From contig NZ_MRCC01000019.1 in assembly GCF_001904655.1 (NCBI RefSeq), forward strand, positions 39,640 through 103,639: DNA of 64,000 nt. The letters run 5' to 3'. The position numbers were made by a program, and so were the translations under genes. The notes beneath the pieces are model-generated. The model did no database searches. It saw only the letters and a program-made list of their open reading frames with translations, and had not been told where the DNA came from. Below are positions 29,647 through 39,021 of this stretch, one piece after another. The stretch is from Chroogloeocystis siderophila 5.2 s.c.1 (GTDB lineage: Bacteria; Cyanobacteriota; Cyanobacteriia; Cyanobacteriales; Chroococcidiopsidaceae). The number at the start of each line of letters is the position of its first letter. Positions within the stretch are counted from its first letter, which is position 1.

Positions 29647-30117
29647 GTGATGTGCGCTGTTAAGAGGTATACCTTTTTTGTTAAAGCATGGGCGATCGCA
29701 GAAGATGAAAAGACTACATTTTTTGTTCCTTGTCGGAGCTATCTTCAGAAAGTAGAAGCCCTGTTTGAAGAGCATCGGAAAAAGATTCTGCATTTAGTCC
29801 CTACAGCACACGTCGAGCATATTGAAGCGACGTCAATACTAGTTCTACTGACAAAAGGAGATTTAGATTAGCAAGTCTCGGTGTCGCTACACGAGTTTAA
29901 TCAAGCGGTTGTTCTTTTGCAGGCAGAAGACTCAAATCATCAACTTGAAACTTGGACTGAATCGTTTGCCAGCTTTAAAGTTGAAGAAGATTCTGACATT
30001 TCGGTTGGGGTTTAGTTAGTGATTCAAAGTTCACAAAGCGATATTTTTGTTAAAAGTCGATTGTTGCTTCCACAGTCAGAAAAGGTGAAAGAACTCAATC
30101 GGTTAAAGCAATTTTAG
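29647..30117 (+). pseudogene. Unrecognised gene interrupted by two in-frame TAG codons
   Basis: A single reading frame runs from GTG/ATG at 29647-29652 to TAG 30115-30117, about 156 codons. It is cut by TAG at 29869-29871 and at 30000-30020 (after ISVGV). On both sides of each stop the composition looks coding, for example KVEALFEEHRKKILHLVPTA, QAVVLLQAEDSNHQLETWTE and FVKSRLLLPQSEKVKELNRL. No family is recognised. Both interruptions are amber, consistent with CAG-to-TAG mutation. It sits among mobile-element debris. Confidence 0.4.
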
Positions 30118-30178
30118 GGAGATATGGATACATGTATCAAACACAAAGGCAAGTTTTTACGGCGCTTTTGGAGAATAA

Positions 30179-30345
30179 TAGACCTTCTGCATGAATGCGA
30201 GTGTGAATGAATTCGCAGCTAAATAAACCCTGTCTACCCCCGTGGAATTACCGATAAAACACTTATTTGAGTGTGCGCTGGTCAACTTTGTTTGAGTAGC
30301 CCCGAAGAAAGTCGAAGGGTATCTAGGATTCATGCATAAAGTCTA
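30179..30345. mobile_element. MITE copy 1 (167 bp)
   Basis: The ends are inverted repeats TAGACCTTCTGCATGAAT and, read from the other side, TAGACTTTATGCATGAAT. A second element with matching ends and internal words (GTGTGCGCT-GTCAACTTTGTT, GAGGGTATCT-like, GATTCATGC) lies at 51683-51868. There is no coding capacity. Each end begins with TA, so a TA target duplication as in IS630/Tc1 elements is possible. The relation to a parent IS is unknown. Confidence 0.75.
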
Positions 30346-30404
30346 ATGTATAAAGTTGCTGTGGAATAATCCCGTTGCACCCAATCTTACAATTTTTGTT
30401 TCAT

Positions 30405-31227
30405 TAGACCTGTTACGCGAATATTTCAAGTCCCCTTGTATCTTAAAAGCAGAGTGGTAGACCAATACCCCGCAGGTTGAAAAACCGAGATTTAGTCAAG
30501 GTCACCGCTCACCCTTCTGTCAAAATCTGGAAAAATCGCCAGGGTCAAGAACCAGCATCGGACAAGGTTGAGGGATTGATGAAATACATTGCACGCATCA
30601 AGAGCACAACGATGGTCACAGTCGTCACAGAACCGCAATGGCTCGGGATTGATGTGAGCCAAGCTTGGTTAGATGTCGTTCTTCGCCCTGCTGGCACCTA
30701 CTGGCAAGTGAGCCATCAGGAGATGGGATGGGTCGAGTTAGTCACTTAGTTGCAATAGATTATGGTGAAGTTGGTTGTCATTGAATCCACTGGAGGAACG
30801 GAACGCGGCATCGTCCAACAGTTGCAACGGCAAAGATTTGCTCTGTGCGGTAATCAATCCCAAGCGAGCACGTGACTTTGCTAAAGCCTGCGGTCGTCGG
30901 TTGCTGCAGGCGGGTAAAGCGAAAAAGATTGCCTTAATCGCGTCTGCCCACACGCTGTTAGGCATTCTCAATGCATTAGTCAAACAGCAAGTGTCGTGGA
31001 AAGACCCAGCAGCGCTTGATTCCTCCCCACTGCCTTTGCCTGGGAAAAGGGGTTGACAAACAAGATAATCGCTAGATCCGCGCCACCACTCAACGAGGGC
31101 ACCTCCAAAGGCGCAGTGGCTCCCCACTCGTGAGGTACTTTGAGTTGTTTAGAAGCCACCCAAAATTGGGGGTTGGGGCAAGCTTACTCATGCTGGGAAA
31201 CAAGATGTGATTCATGCCGGAGGTCTA
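30405..31227. repeat. Possible third element bounded by MITE-like ends
   Basis: A left-end-like word TAGACCTGTTACGCGAAT starts at 30405. An inverted end whose complement is TAGACCTCCGGCATGAAT closes at 31227. They match each other at 12 of 18 positions and resemble the ends of the two MITEs. The IS110 remnant lies between them. The right end is convincing as an orphan MITE end; pairing it with the left word is tentative. Confidence 0.35.
30612..31056 (+). pseudogene. IS110-family transposase with internal deletion
   Basis: The N-terminal piece has QWLGIDVSQAWLDVVLRPAG, the first acidic strand of the DEDD domain. It reads through two in-frame TAG codons (after WVELVT and LQ) into LVVIESTGGTERGIVQQLQR. 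After a frameshift near 30845, AVINPKRARDFAKACGRR follows in another frame. It is then fused directly to the far C-terminal AKKIALIASAHTLLGILNAL. The central ~250 residues of a normal IS110 transposase are gone, so it is dead. IS110 elements lack terminal inverted repeats, and none was sought as its border. Confidence 0.85.
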
Positions 31228-31300
31228 TTAAGAACGAAGGTTGCTCTGCAGCGGGTGAACGGGAACGTTAGATAATAGGAAATCGCTTGAGCAATCACTT
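31057..31300. other. Intergenic tail after the IS110 remnant
   Basis: It contains the orphan MITE-like end at 31210-31227 and no gene-like frame. The PRC-barrel gene ends at 31301 on the opposite strand. Confidence 0.35.
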
Positions 31301-32059
31301 TTATGATTTTTTGCCAGTGAGATTCCAGGCAGAATCAAGGGCGCGTTTGACACGTTCACTTGCTCGGTTCAGACTCTGCTGAAAGCTTTCCCACTCGTTT
31401 TGTAAGAACTCGGTTGCTTGTTGCAAGGCATTTTTATCGTGCTGTCCAGATGCTGCAAGTTCGTCATGCACTTCTTTTATCTTCACCCGCACGACTTCTG
31501 GCTTGTCATGCGGTGAAACTAGAGACTGAAGGCGGTATGCGATTGTCTTCACTAGGTTCTTAACCTGTTGTGATTTTTCGCTCAAAAAGCCCTTCAGTCC
31601 TTCTGGTTCGCTCTTGAGACGCTCCTGTGCTCCTTCTCGTAGCACTACCGCTTCTGCCTCAATGACTACATCTTCTGGATATAATACTGCCCGTCCGCCA
31701 AAAGGAGCAGCTATATCTCCACTCAGGATAAAAGCAGCAATGTTGCCAGTTTCCCAATCAAACAAAAAATCTTCTACCCACCCCAAAGAATCTGTCATCG
31801 ATGAGCGGACTGGCAATCGGTACAGGCGGCGGAGATTGAGCGTGGTTTGAGGCAGGACTGTATGGCTATAAGTTAATACCGCATCAGGACCAATAACAGA
31901 CACTTGTTCGAGCGGCGTATATCCTTCACTTGTGCCTAAGTAAACTACCTGACCAGTATCATCAATCCAAACCTCTTTGACTGTACCGAACCGAGATGCA
32001 GTCGCACTGTCCAATTCCATTAAACCGAGTATTTGGCTACGACGTACAACATTAATCAT
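31301..32059 (-). CDS. PRC-barrel domain protein
   Basis: A 252-residue protein. Two tandem PRC-barrel units are visible: residues 5-60 (LMELDSATASRFGTVKEVWI) and about 85-155 (MTDSLGWVEDFLFDWETGNI, AAFILSGDIAAPFGGRAVLY). A polar helical C-terminus (HDELAASGQHDKNALQQATE) follows. PRC barrels occur in photosynthetic reaction centre H subunits, RimM and many stress-linked proteins, where they bind partners. AAGGAG precedes ATG 32059, which I chose over a long upstream extension. It lies between mobile debris and the broken ftsH on the same strand. Confidence 0.88.
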   Translation of the reverse strand: MINVVRRSQILGLMELDSATASRFGTVKEVWIDDTGQVVYLGTSEGYTPLEQVSVIGPDAVLTYSHTVLPQTTLNLRRLYRLPVRSSMTDSLGWVEDFLFDWETGNIAAFILSGDIAAPFGGRAVLYPEDVVIEAEAVVLREGAQERLKSEPEGLKGFLSEKSQQVKNLVKTIAYRLQSLVSPHDKPEVVRVKIKEVHDELAASGQHDKNALQQATEFLQNEWESFQQSLNRASERVKRALDSAWNLTGKKS

Positions 32060-32262
32060 GGCCTTGTTCTCCTTAAGATTCTTTTCTTTGTTTGGCATGT
32101 TTGCAATTGGGCAATTTCTTTGTCCACGTAGCGCTGCATTTATTCGCGCTTCGATGGCACGAATCTTTAATAAAATAGAGATAGAAAAAAACAAGCTATG
32201 CTAGATGACCAAGTCGTCAAGGAAGATGGTTTACTGTTCGATGATATGGTTCGCTAAATCCA

Positions 32263-34198
32263 TTAAACTAAATTTTCAGTGGTGAAGGCTGTGGTGGGAA
32301 TACTTTCTAAGAGTTTACCCGCATGCAGCCACTGTACTAATTCATCTGGGGCGATCGCCTTGTCAAGTTGTTCTCGTAGTTCGGGTTCCTTATGTAACAG
32401 AATTTGGGCTGTTTCTTCTAGCAAATTTCGATTTTTCCTCAAAATTAATAAAGCCATCTGGTGGGCACTATCGACAATTTCCTGTACTTCTCGGTCAATT
32501 TCCTCAGCAATTTTGGGACTGACTGGACGACGCGGATTGCTAAAACCTTCAAGGAACTGGCTTGGTTGAACCTTCTCAAAGGCTACAGGTCCTAAACCAT
32601 CACTCATGCCATACAAAGTGACAAACCGCTCAGCTAAGTCAGTTGCCTTCTGAATGTCATCGCTAGCTCCAGTAGATACTTTACCACAGATTAGCTCCTC
32701 GGCAGCGCGACCAGCTAATAGAGTTGCAATTCGTCCGCGAATTTCATCCTCCAGCATTAAGACGCGATCTTCCTCTGGCATCTGCACAGTGTAGCCTAGG
32801 GCACCCACACCATGAGGCACAACTGAGATCTTCTCGACTTTTCCCGCACCAGGCATTAAGCTACCGATGATCGCGTGACCCACTTCATGATAGGCAACAG
32901 TTTTTTTCTCAGTTTCATTCAAAACGCGAGATTTTTTCTCCAGTCCCGCGACAACACGTTTGATCGCCTCATTAAAATCTGCCATTGTCACCGCAGCACG
33001 ATTCTGACGCGCCGCCAGTAAAGCTGCCTCGTTGACAAGATTAGCCAAATCTGCTCCAGCAAAACCTGGGGTTCGCGCTGCAATCTTTGCTAGATCGACA
33101 CATCATCACCACGCTTCACATTCTTGACATGGACTTTCAAAATAGCTTCTCGTCCGTTTTTGTCAGGGCGATCAACAACAACCTGACGGTCAAAACGACC
33201 AGGGCGACGTAAGGCTGGGTCAAGGACATCTGGACGGTTAGTAGCAGCAAGGATAATGACACCTGTATTAGCATCAAAACCATCCATTTCTGTTAACAAC
33301 TGGTTGAGAGTTTGTTCGCGTTCATCATTGCCGCCAATGAAGGGCATATTACTGCCACGAGATTTACCTAAAGCATCTAACTCGTCAATAAATACAATAC
33401 AAGGGGCTTGTTGCTTTGCCTGTTCAAACAAATCCCGTACCCGCGCTGCACCTACGCCAACGAATAATTCAATGAACTCGGAACCGGAAATACTAAAAAA
33501 TGGTACTCCCGCTTCTCCAGCAATTGCTTTAGCAAGTAACGTCTTACCAGTACCTGGCGATCCAACGAGTAACACTCCCTTGGGAATTTTGGCACCCAGA
33601 CGGATATATTTGTTCGGGTTTTTGAGGAACTCAACGATTTCTTGGAGTTCAACTTTGGCTTCATCGACTCCAGCAACATCGTCAAACTTGACTCCAGTAG
33701 TGCCTTCTGAATAGATACGCGCCTTGCTCTTGCCCACGGTTAAAGCTGCAGGACCACTAGCCTAACTCCGGCTAATCAGCCATCCCCAAATGCCAAAGAA
33801 GACTAAAGGAGGCACGATCCAACTTAGCAAAGTTGTAATCCATCCAGTATTATTAGGAGGTGGGGCAGCAAACTTGACTTGATTCTCTCGCAGAATTCTT
33901 GGCAAATCAAGATCCAAAGCTATTGGTGTTGTTATAAATACTCTAGGAGATTCAGAGGAATTATTGGATTTGAGTACATACTGAAAATCCGCTCTGCTCC
34001 AATAATCGCACGGTCAACTTTTCCTGCTTCTACCTGATTGATGAAATCGCTATAAGCAACCTCTGGATAGCGAGTTCCTAGATTGGGAATAATAGCTAAG
34101 TTAAACAGTAAAAGTGCCGCCAGGAAGATTAGAAAGCTCTCGCCGACCTGGCTTGGCTTTGGTACTTTAGGTGAATTGCGATTGTTTTCAACTGGCAT
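32263..34198 (-). pseudogene. ftsH: ftsH (AAA+ membrane zinc protease) with at least three disabling lesions
   Basis: The intact parts are clear: an N-terminal membrane helix (FLIFLAALLLFNLAII), second-helix WIVPPLVFFGIWGWL, Walker A GSPGTGKT, Walker [13 protein letters not shown], the second region of homology [20 protein letters not shown], and the zinc motif HEVGH with its downstream acidic ligand. The lesions are a one-base frameshift near 33985 (GAERI then QYVLKSNN in another frame), an amber codon at 33762-33764 (SRS-stop-ASGPAAL, where the codon is expected to be sense) and a one-base frameshift near 33096 (before [19 protein letters not shown]). No full-length protein can be made unless these are assembly errors. 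FtsH proteases degrade damaged membrane proteins such as D1. Confidence 0.9.
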
Positions 34199-34288
34199 TT
34201 CGATCCGCTCTTTGAAAATGTATATAGGACGAATCTGACTCCGCCATTTAATGGCGGAGTATCATGAGAAGTGATCGCCTTTGCTAGC

Positions 34289-34804
34289 TCATTTTCTAGT
34301 CATCTGTTGGTTAAAATCAGAAGTTCCACTAGACTCGGCTGCCGGAATAGCGTGCTGACTATTTGCCAAGTTGAGCCGGACAACTCGGCGGCGAGCTTCT
34401 TCTGCTTTCGGCATTGTTAGCGTCAAAATACCATTATTAAACTCAGCTTGCACCTGGTCGTGCTTCACAGGTACAGGTAAATTGATCTGACGCTGGAACT
34501 TGCCATAGCGGAATTCCGAACGGAAGTATCCTTGCTCTACTATACGGTCTTCATGACGGTGTTCACCCGCAATAGAAACGCCTTCCCGACTGACTTGAAT
34601 GTCGAGATCCTTGCCTTCTACACCAGGAACTTCTGCCTTCAAAATCACATTCTCATCAGTCTCTTTAAGTTCAATCGTGGGTGTCCAATTCAACTTACGC
34701 CGTCTTGATTCGTCGTTAAATTCAACCAATTCATCAAATAATTCGTTCATTTGACGACGCAGAGTTTCTATTTCCTGAAATGGTTGCCAACGTACTAATG
34801 CCAT
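34289..34804 (-). CDS. Small heat-shock protein (Hsp20/alpha-crystallin)
   Basis: A 171-residue small heat-shock protein, paralogous to that at 27147-27668. The N-terminal arm ALVRWQPFQEIETLRRQMNE is followed by the alpha-crystallin domain at about 47-147. It has VILKAEVPGVEGKDLDIQVS, GYFRSEFRYGKFQRQINLPV and EFNNGILTLTMPKAEEARRR. AGGTGA lies before ATG 34804. It precedes the broken ftsH on the same strand, about 90 bp away. It binds unfolding proteins as an ATP-independent holdase. Confidence 0.95.
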   Translation of the reverse strand: MALVRWQPFQEIETLRRQMNELFDELVEFNDESRRRKLNWTPTIELKETDENVILKAEVPGVEGKDLDIQVSREGVSIAGEHRHEDRIVEQGYFRSEFRYGKFQRQINLPVPVKHDQVQAEFNNGILTLTMPKAEEARRRVVRLNLANSQHAIPAAESSGTSDFNQQMTRK

Positions 34805-35034
34805 ACAGATTTCACCTCCAAGTAAAACATTGAAGATGTGAGGCGTCAGTTTTTCTCACGAGATCTAGCCAGGAAACTAGGCTAACTGACCTGGCTCATT
34901 TACCTCTATCTGTAGTATCTATAGATTTGCTTTTGAATCGACAATTTCGTCAGTAGGGAAAACCATACTGAATCTAGTAGTACTTTCTTCCAGATAGGGA
35001 TTCTCTATGCCTCTCGGTCATCTTATGACGTTAT

Positions 35035-38000
35035 TTAACTTGCTAAACTGAGGCGCGAGCCATTTTGGGTTTTAGCAACTTCAATTCGGGCTTGAAACGC
35101 TTCCTTGAAGTAGGGCATATGCGTCACTGTCAGAATACACGCAAAATCACCTGCGATCGCATTGATCGCGGCAATCAAGCGATCGCATCCTTCTTGATCT
35201 TGCGTCCCAAATCCTTCATCAATAATCAGTAATTGTAGTGCGGCTCCGGCGCGTTGCGCGAGCAGTTTAGCCAACGCCAAACGAATCGCAAAGTTAATCC
35301 GAAACGCTTCTCCTCCTGAGTAAGTTTCATAAGGTCTTGTGCCGCGCGCATCGGCAATGAGAATATCGAGCGTATCGATCATTTTAGTCGCTTTTTTGCG
35401 CGTTCCACTCCGCCCAGCTTTTTGCGTCACAAATTGAACGTGCAATTGATTCGCACTCAACCGCGCCAAGAGTTGATTCGTTTCGGCTTCGAGTTGCGGT
35501 AAGACATTCTCAATCATTAATGCTTGAATGCCATTTTTCCCGAAGGCTTGCGCTAATTCTTGATAAACGCGGTGGCGTTGTTTTATTGCTTGTAGTTGTT
35601 GTTGTCCTTGTTCGTATTGTGCTTGTAGGGCTTCAAGGTGGTTAAACTGTTGCTGAAGTTGCCCTAAATGACTGAGTTGCTCGTCAAGCTGTCGCCGACG
35701 AAACGCAAGTTGCTGTTCTAAGGTTTGAATTTCTGCGGTAGGTAAAGGTGTTTGTTCGAGTTGCTGTGTTAGGGACTCGATTTGCGCAACCAGAACTTGA
35801 CGTTCCGCGCTTCTTGCTTGAATCGCTTCTTTGAGGTCTTGCGATCGCGCTTGAAATTGCGGATACTGCTCTTGGGCATTTTTTAGCTGTTGATAGCGAA
35901 TTTGCCACGTTTGCGCCTTCCGCAAGGCGATGCGGAGCGCGTTATGCTGTTCAGGTGCATAATTAATTGTCTTGATTTTTGCGTCTAAAACTGCAATTTG
36001 TTGCGCGCATTCTGAATGCGTTTGCTGCTCAACAATTTTTTGATTTAACTCGGCAATTTGTGCTTCAATCTGTGGTTGCCGTTGTAAAATTTGTGACAAG
36101 CGTTTTTGCGCATCCTTCAATTGTCCTTGACGAATTTCTGCCCAGCGCCACCGCTCGATTTCACTGCGGGCTAAAGCATGCTCTTGCTCGTTGTAGTTTA
36201 ACTGTTGCAATTGTTGCTCGATTTGTCGCAGTTCTTCTTGTTTGTCGCGCGCATAATCACCTTCAGCTAGTGATCGCTCTAGTTGCTGTTTTTCTGCAAT
36301 AATCTGCTGCAAATGGCGTTGTACGTCATCGGTTGCTGCGAGTTGCGCTGCGAGTTGTCCGCGTTGTTCTCTTAACGCATCGTAACCGGCAATTTGTTGC
36401 GAGATTTCGCGATATTCTTGACGCAATACCTGAATTTCGCGTTCGGATACTGCCATTTGTTCGCGGATCACCCAAAACTGCTGTTGAATTTCTTGTTGTT
36501 CGGTTTGAGTTTTTTCAACAACACGTTGCCAATGATGTTCCGTTAACGGGCGATCGCACAACGGACACGTTGCGTCGGGGTTTTGCAGCATTTGCAGCTT
36601 TTGCTCTAATTCCCCCATTTGTTTTTCGTAGTCGCGTTGATGCGCTTGTAGGCGTTCCATAAAATGACGCCGTTCTTGTCCTTTTTCGCGGACTCGTTCG
36701 AGGTAAACGCGCTTTTTCTCGAGTTGCTCTAGTTGAACTGCGACATCCATCACCGCTTGCTGAAGTTGCGGTTGGCGTTGCTGTTGATGAGTAAGTTGAT
36801 TTTGAGAAGCTTGCAATTCTTCGAGTCGCGCTTGCATTCGTGCTTGAACCCGTTCGAGTTGTGTTTGCAGCGATGTGCGGTATTGCAGTAGCGGTGTCAC
36901 TTGCAATTGCAGTTGATCTAACTGCGCTAGCCGATGACGCGCGGCGGCGAGTTGCGCTAACCCTGCTTCAACTTCGCTCGATTTTTGCAACGTTTGCTGA
37001 ATTTCTTGTTCTTGCTGCTGTAAAGCGGCGAGTTGTCCTTCGGCGTGTTGAAGTGAGGAGCGAATTTCGTTGATTTGCTGGGCGAGTTGCTGCTGTAAGT
37101 GCTGAAGTTGCACCGTAGCGCGGGAATGTTCTTGAAATTTGGCAGAAAGCGTTTCTTCCTCAGTTTGCAAGCTTTCATACTTAGCATAGCCTGCGTGAAT
37201 TTCGTCGGTATGACTCAGCGTTTCTTCAATCGCTGATAGCTGTTCGTTGATGGCGCGACGTTCTTCGGCTAGGCGATCGCTATCTTGCGTCAAGTTTTGG
37301 TACTGCTGTTGTAAAAAAACTAGCTGTTGTTCCCAAGTTTGTCGCTGGTGTTGAATAACTTGTAGGCTTTGCAGTTGAATTGTGTCAAATGCTTGCTTTT
37401 GTTGTAGCTGGTTGTGTTGTGCTTCTAACTCTGCGCGTTCTTGTGCGATCGCTTCTTTGTGCTGCAACGAGCTTTGCATTCCTTCTAGAGTGCGCTCTAA
37501 TTGCTCAGCTTGCGCTTTAAATGAGCGCGATAAGTCTTTTGCTCTTTCCTCTAAATCGTCGTATTGATTGAGTTTGAGCAATTCTGCTAAAATTTCTTTG
37601 CGCTCAGTCGGACGCTTGAGCATAAATTCGTCAGCGCGTCCTTGGCGGAGATACGCCGAATTAATAAAGGTATCGTAGTCAAGTTTGATGTGTTCTAAAA
37701 TTAACTGCTGCGTTGCCCGTACACCGCGTTCTGTCAAAGCTCGAAAGCCATTCGGTGTCGCAATTTGAAATTCTAGCGAACTGCTTTGTCCGCGATGGCG
37801 CGTCCGAATCACGCGGTATTGATGCTGGTTACTGATAAAGATAAAGTCTACCTGAACTTCTTGCGCACCGGTGTGAATAATATCGTCTTCAGAAGCTGCG
37901 CGGCTTTGCCCCCAAATTACCCAAGTCATGGCTTCGAGTAATGAAGACTTACCCGCACCATTCGATCCACAAATGCAAGCAATGTGCAGCCCCGAAAAGT

Positions 38001-38058
38001 CCAGGGTTGCATCGCGGTAGCTTAAGAAATTTTTCAGCGTGAGTTGAACTGGAATCAT
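35035..38058 (-). CDS. sbcC: SbcC/Rad50-type exonuclease ATPase subunit
   Basis: A 1007-residue SMC-like protein. The N-terminal ATPase lobe has Walker A GSNGAGKSS at 31-39. Long heptad coiled coils very rich in Gln (about residues 170-490 and 510-800) flank a zinc hook C498-P-L-C501. The C-terminal lobe has the ABC signature TYSGGEAFRINFAIRLA and Walker B LQLLIIDEGFGTQD. With SbcD (Mre11), not in this window, it cleaves DNA hairpins and processes double-strand breaks. It is divergent from the arsR gene. The translated length is normal for SbcC. Confidence 0.95.
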   Translation of the reverse strand: MIPVQLTLKNFLSYRDATLDFSGLHIACICGSNGAGKSSLLEAMTWVIWGQSRAASEDDIIHTGAQEVQVDFIFISNQHQYRVIRTRHRGQSSSLEFQIATPNGFRALTERGVRATQQLILEHIKLDYDTFINSAYLRQGRADEFMLKRPTERKEILAELLKLNQYDDLEERAKDLSRSFKAQAEQLERTLEGMQSSLQHKEAIAQERAELEAQHNQLQQKQAFDTIQLQSLQVIQHQRQTWEQQLVFLQQQYQNLTQDSDRLAEERRAINEQLSAIEETLSHTDEIHAGYAKYESLQTEEETLSAKFQEHSRATVQLQHLQQQLAQQINEIRSSLQHAEGQLAALQQQEQEIQQTLQKSSEVEAGLAQLAAARHRLAQLDQLQLQVTPLLQYRTSLQTQLERVQARMQARLEELQASQNQLTHQQQRQPQLQQAVMDVAVQLEQLEKKRVYLERVREKGQERRHFMERLQAHQRDYEKQMGELEQKLQMLQNPDATCPLCDRPLTEHHWQRVVEKTQTEQQEIQQQFWVIREQMAVSEREIQVLRQEYREISQQIAGYDALREQRGQLAAQLAATDDVQRHLQQIIAEKQQLERSLAEGDYARDKQEELRQIEQQLQQLNYNEQEHALARSEIERWRWAEIRQGQLKDAQKRLSQILQRQPQIEAQIAELNQKIVEQQTHSECAQQIAVLDAKIKTINYAPEQHNALRIALRKAQTWQIRYQQLKNAQEQYPQFQARSQDLKEAIQARSAERQVLVAQIESLTQQLEQTPLPTAEIQTLEQQLAFRRRQLDEQLSHLGQLQQQFNHLEALQAQYEQGQQQLQAIKQRHRVYQELAQAFGKNGIQALMIENVLPQLEAETNQLLARLSANQLHVQFVTQKAGRSGTRKKATKMIDTLDILIADARGTRPYETYSGGEAFRINFAIRLALAKLLAQRAGAALQLLIIDEGFGTQDQEGCDRLIAAINAIAGDFACILTVTHMPYFKEAFQARIEVAKTQNGSRLSLAS

Positions 38059-38288
38059 CTAGGCTATAGCGCCACACTTGAAATATATCTAAGAAATAAC
38101 AGTACATTTGCACTGTTGCCTAGTCTATCCACGAGATTATTAGGTTTCCAGCGTTCAAGCCATTACCTTCACGATTCTTAATATATAGCCCTAGTCATAA
38201 TTAAATTCGGTTGATTAGTGATGATAAAAATGGTGACGGGTGATTAGTCACTATCTGGTTATTTAAAAAGGGGATTTTTACAACAAAA

Positions 38289-38318
38289 ATGCCTTCTACT
38301 GTCTATGCAAGAAGGCAT
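38289..38318 (-). terminator. Orphan hairpin with T-run on the minus strand
   Basis: ATGCCTTCT and AGAAGGCAT form a perfect 9-bp stem with a 12-nt loop. On the minus strand the stem runs into TTTTTGTTG, as in an intrinsic terminator. No minus-strand gene ends here (arsR upstream is on the plus strand), so it may end antisense transcription or belong to a lost gene or small RNA. Confidence 0.4.
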
Positions 38319-38507
38319 TATTAGTCAGAACAAAAAGAAGCAGTAGATTTATGGCTACTAAAAACAAGCATACTAACTTGGTGTGGCAGTGCTATGACAA
38401 TGAGATGGTGATGTTGTGACGCTTTGGTTGGTCTACAAAATAACCTGCACGTGACATTCATTGACAGAATCTTCACTTAGTATAAGAGTTACTGGCTACT
38501 TAGCTAC

Positions 38508-38525
38508 AATAACCAATTAGTTATT
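38508..38525. promoter_or_regulatory. Palindrome upstream of arsR, candidate operator
   Basis: AATAAC-CAATTA-GTTATT has 6-bp arms around a nearly symmetric core, 42 bp before the arsR ATG. ArsR/SmtB repressors bind AT-rich dyads with a 12-2-12 type layout in their own promoters, so autoregulation is plausible but unproven. Confidence 0.35.
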
Positions 38526-38567
38526 TAACTATTATCATACTAACTACCACAGTATATATATATATCT

Positions 38568-38927
38568 ATGGTTAAAATCAAGCCACAAAAGACCGATCCC
38601 ACAATTCTCACTGCTGTAGCAGACTATTTCAAGGTGCTTTCAGAAGTCAGTCGCTTGCAGATTTTAACTTGTCTAAAATTAGGTCCAATGAATGTTATGG
38701 AACTAGCTGAAGCAACTGATTTAGGACAGACGAACCTTTCCAAACACCTGAAAGTGTTAACTCAAGCCGGTATTCTATCGCGTCAAGCTAAAGGGACAAG
38801 TGCTTATTACAAAATTGTTGACCCGATGATTTTTGAATTTTGTGAATTAGCGTGTGATCGTGTGAGCGAACGAGTACTAAAGCAGGCGGCAAGTCTCAAA
38901 GCTTTGCGGGGAAAACAAGTTTTTTAG
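38568..38927 (+). CDS. ArsR/SmtB-family transcriptional regulator
   Basis: A 119-residue winged-helix regulator: dimer helix DYFKVLSEVSRLQILTCL, HTH MNVMELAEATDLGQTNLSKH with recognition helix QTNLSKHLKVLTQAG, wing SRQAKGTSAYYKIVD. The SmtB metal motif ELCVCDL is not present (ELACDRV stands in the C-terminal helix region), so a classical zinc or arsenic sensor cannot be assumed. There is no cognate transporter next to it. It is divergent from sbcC. A (TA)n run lies where the ribosome site should be. Confidence 0.9.
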   Translation: MVKIKPQKTDPTILTAVADYFKVLSEVSRLQILTCLKLGPMNVMELAEATDLGQTNLSKHLKVLTQAGILSRQAKGTSAYYKIVDPMIFEFCELACDRVSERVLKQAASLKALRGKQVF

Positions 38928-39021
38928 CACTCTAGATTAGAATCAAATCAATCTTGAGCGCATAACTTTACATTGGTTATGTTCTAGACTGGTGGATCAA
39001 GTTTAGATGTCTAAGCCAAAT

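Larger units (their letters stand above)
38059..38567. other. Intergenic region between sbcC and arsR
   Basis: About 510 bp of divergent promoter space. It holds an orphan hairpin at 38289-38318, a palindrome at 38508-38525 and a run of six TA units just before the arsR start (38552-38565). A TTGACA box at 38461 with TATAAG 14 bp later is a weak promoter guess for arsR. No gene-like frame is present. Confidence 0.45.

Noticed and set aside
30738..31127. Minus-strand 129-codon frame over the IS110 remnant
   Set aside because: It is antisense to recognisable IS110 transposase fragments on the plus strand.
29647..33764. Genetic-code change or amber suppression
   Set aside because: Ordinary intact genes in the same window terminate with TAG, and the affected genes also carry frameshifts or deletions.
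35979..37567. Several plus-strand frames inside sbcC
   Set aside because: They are shadows of the Gln-rich coiled-coil coding sequence; sbcC itself is intact and long.
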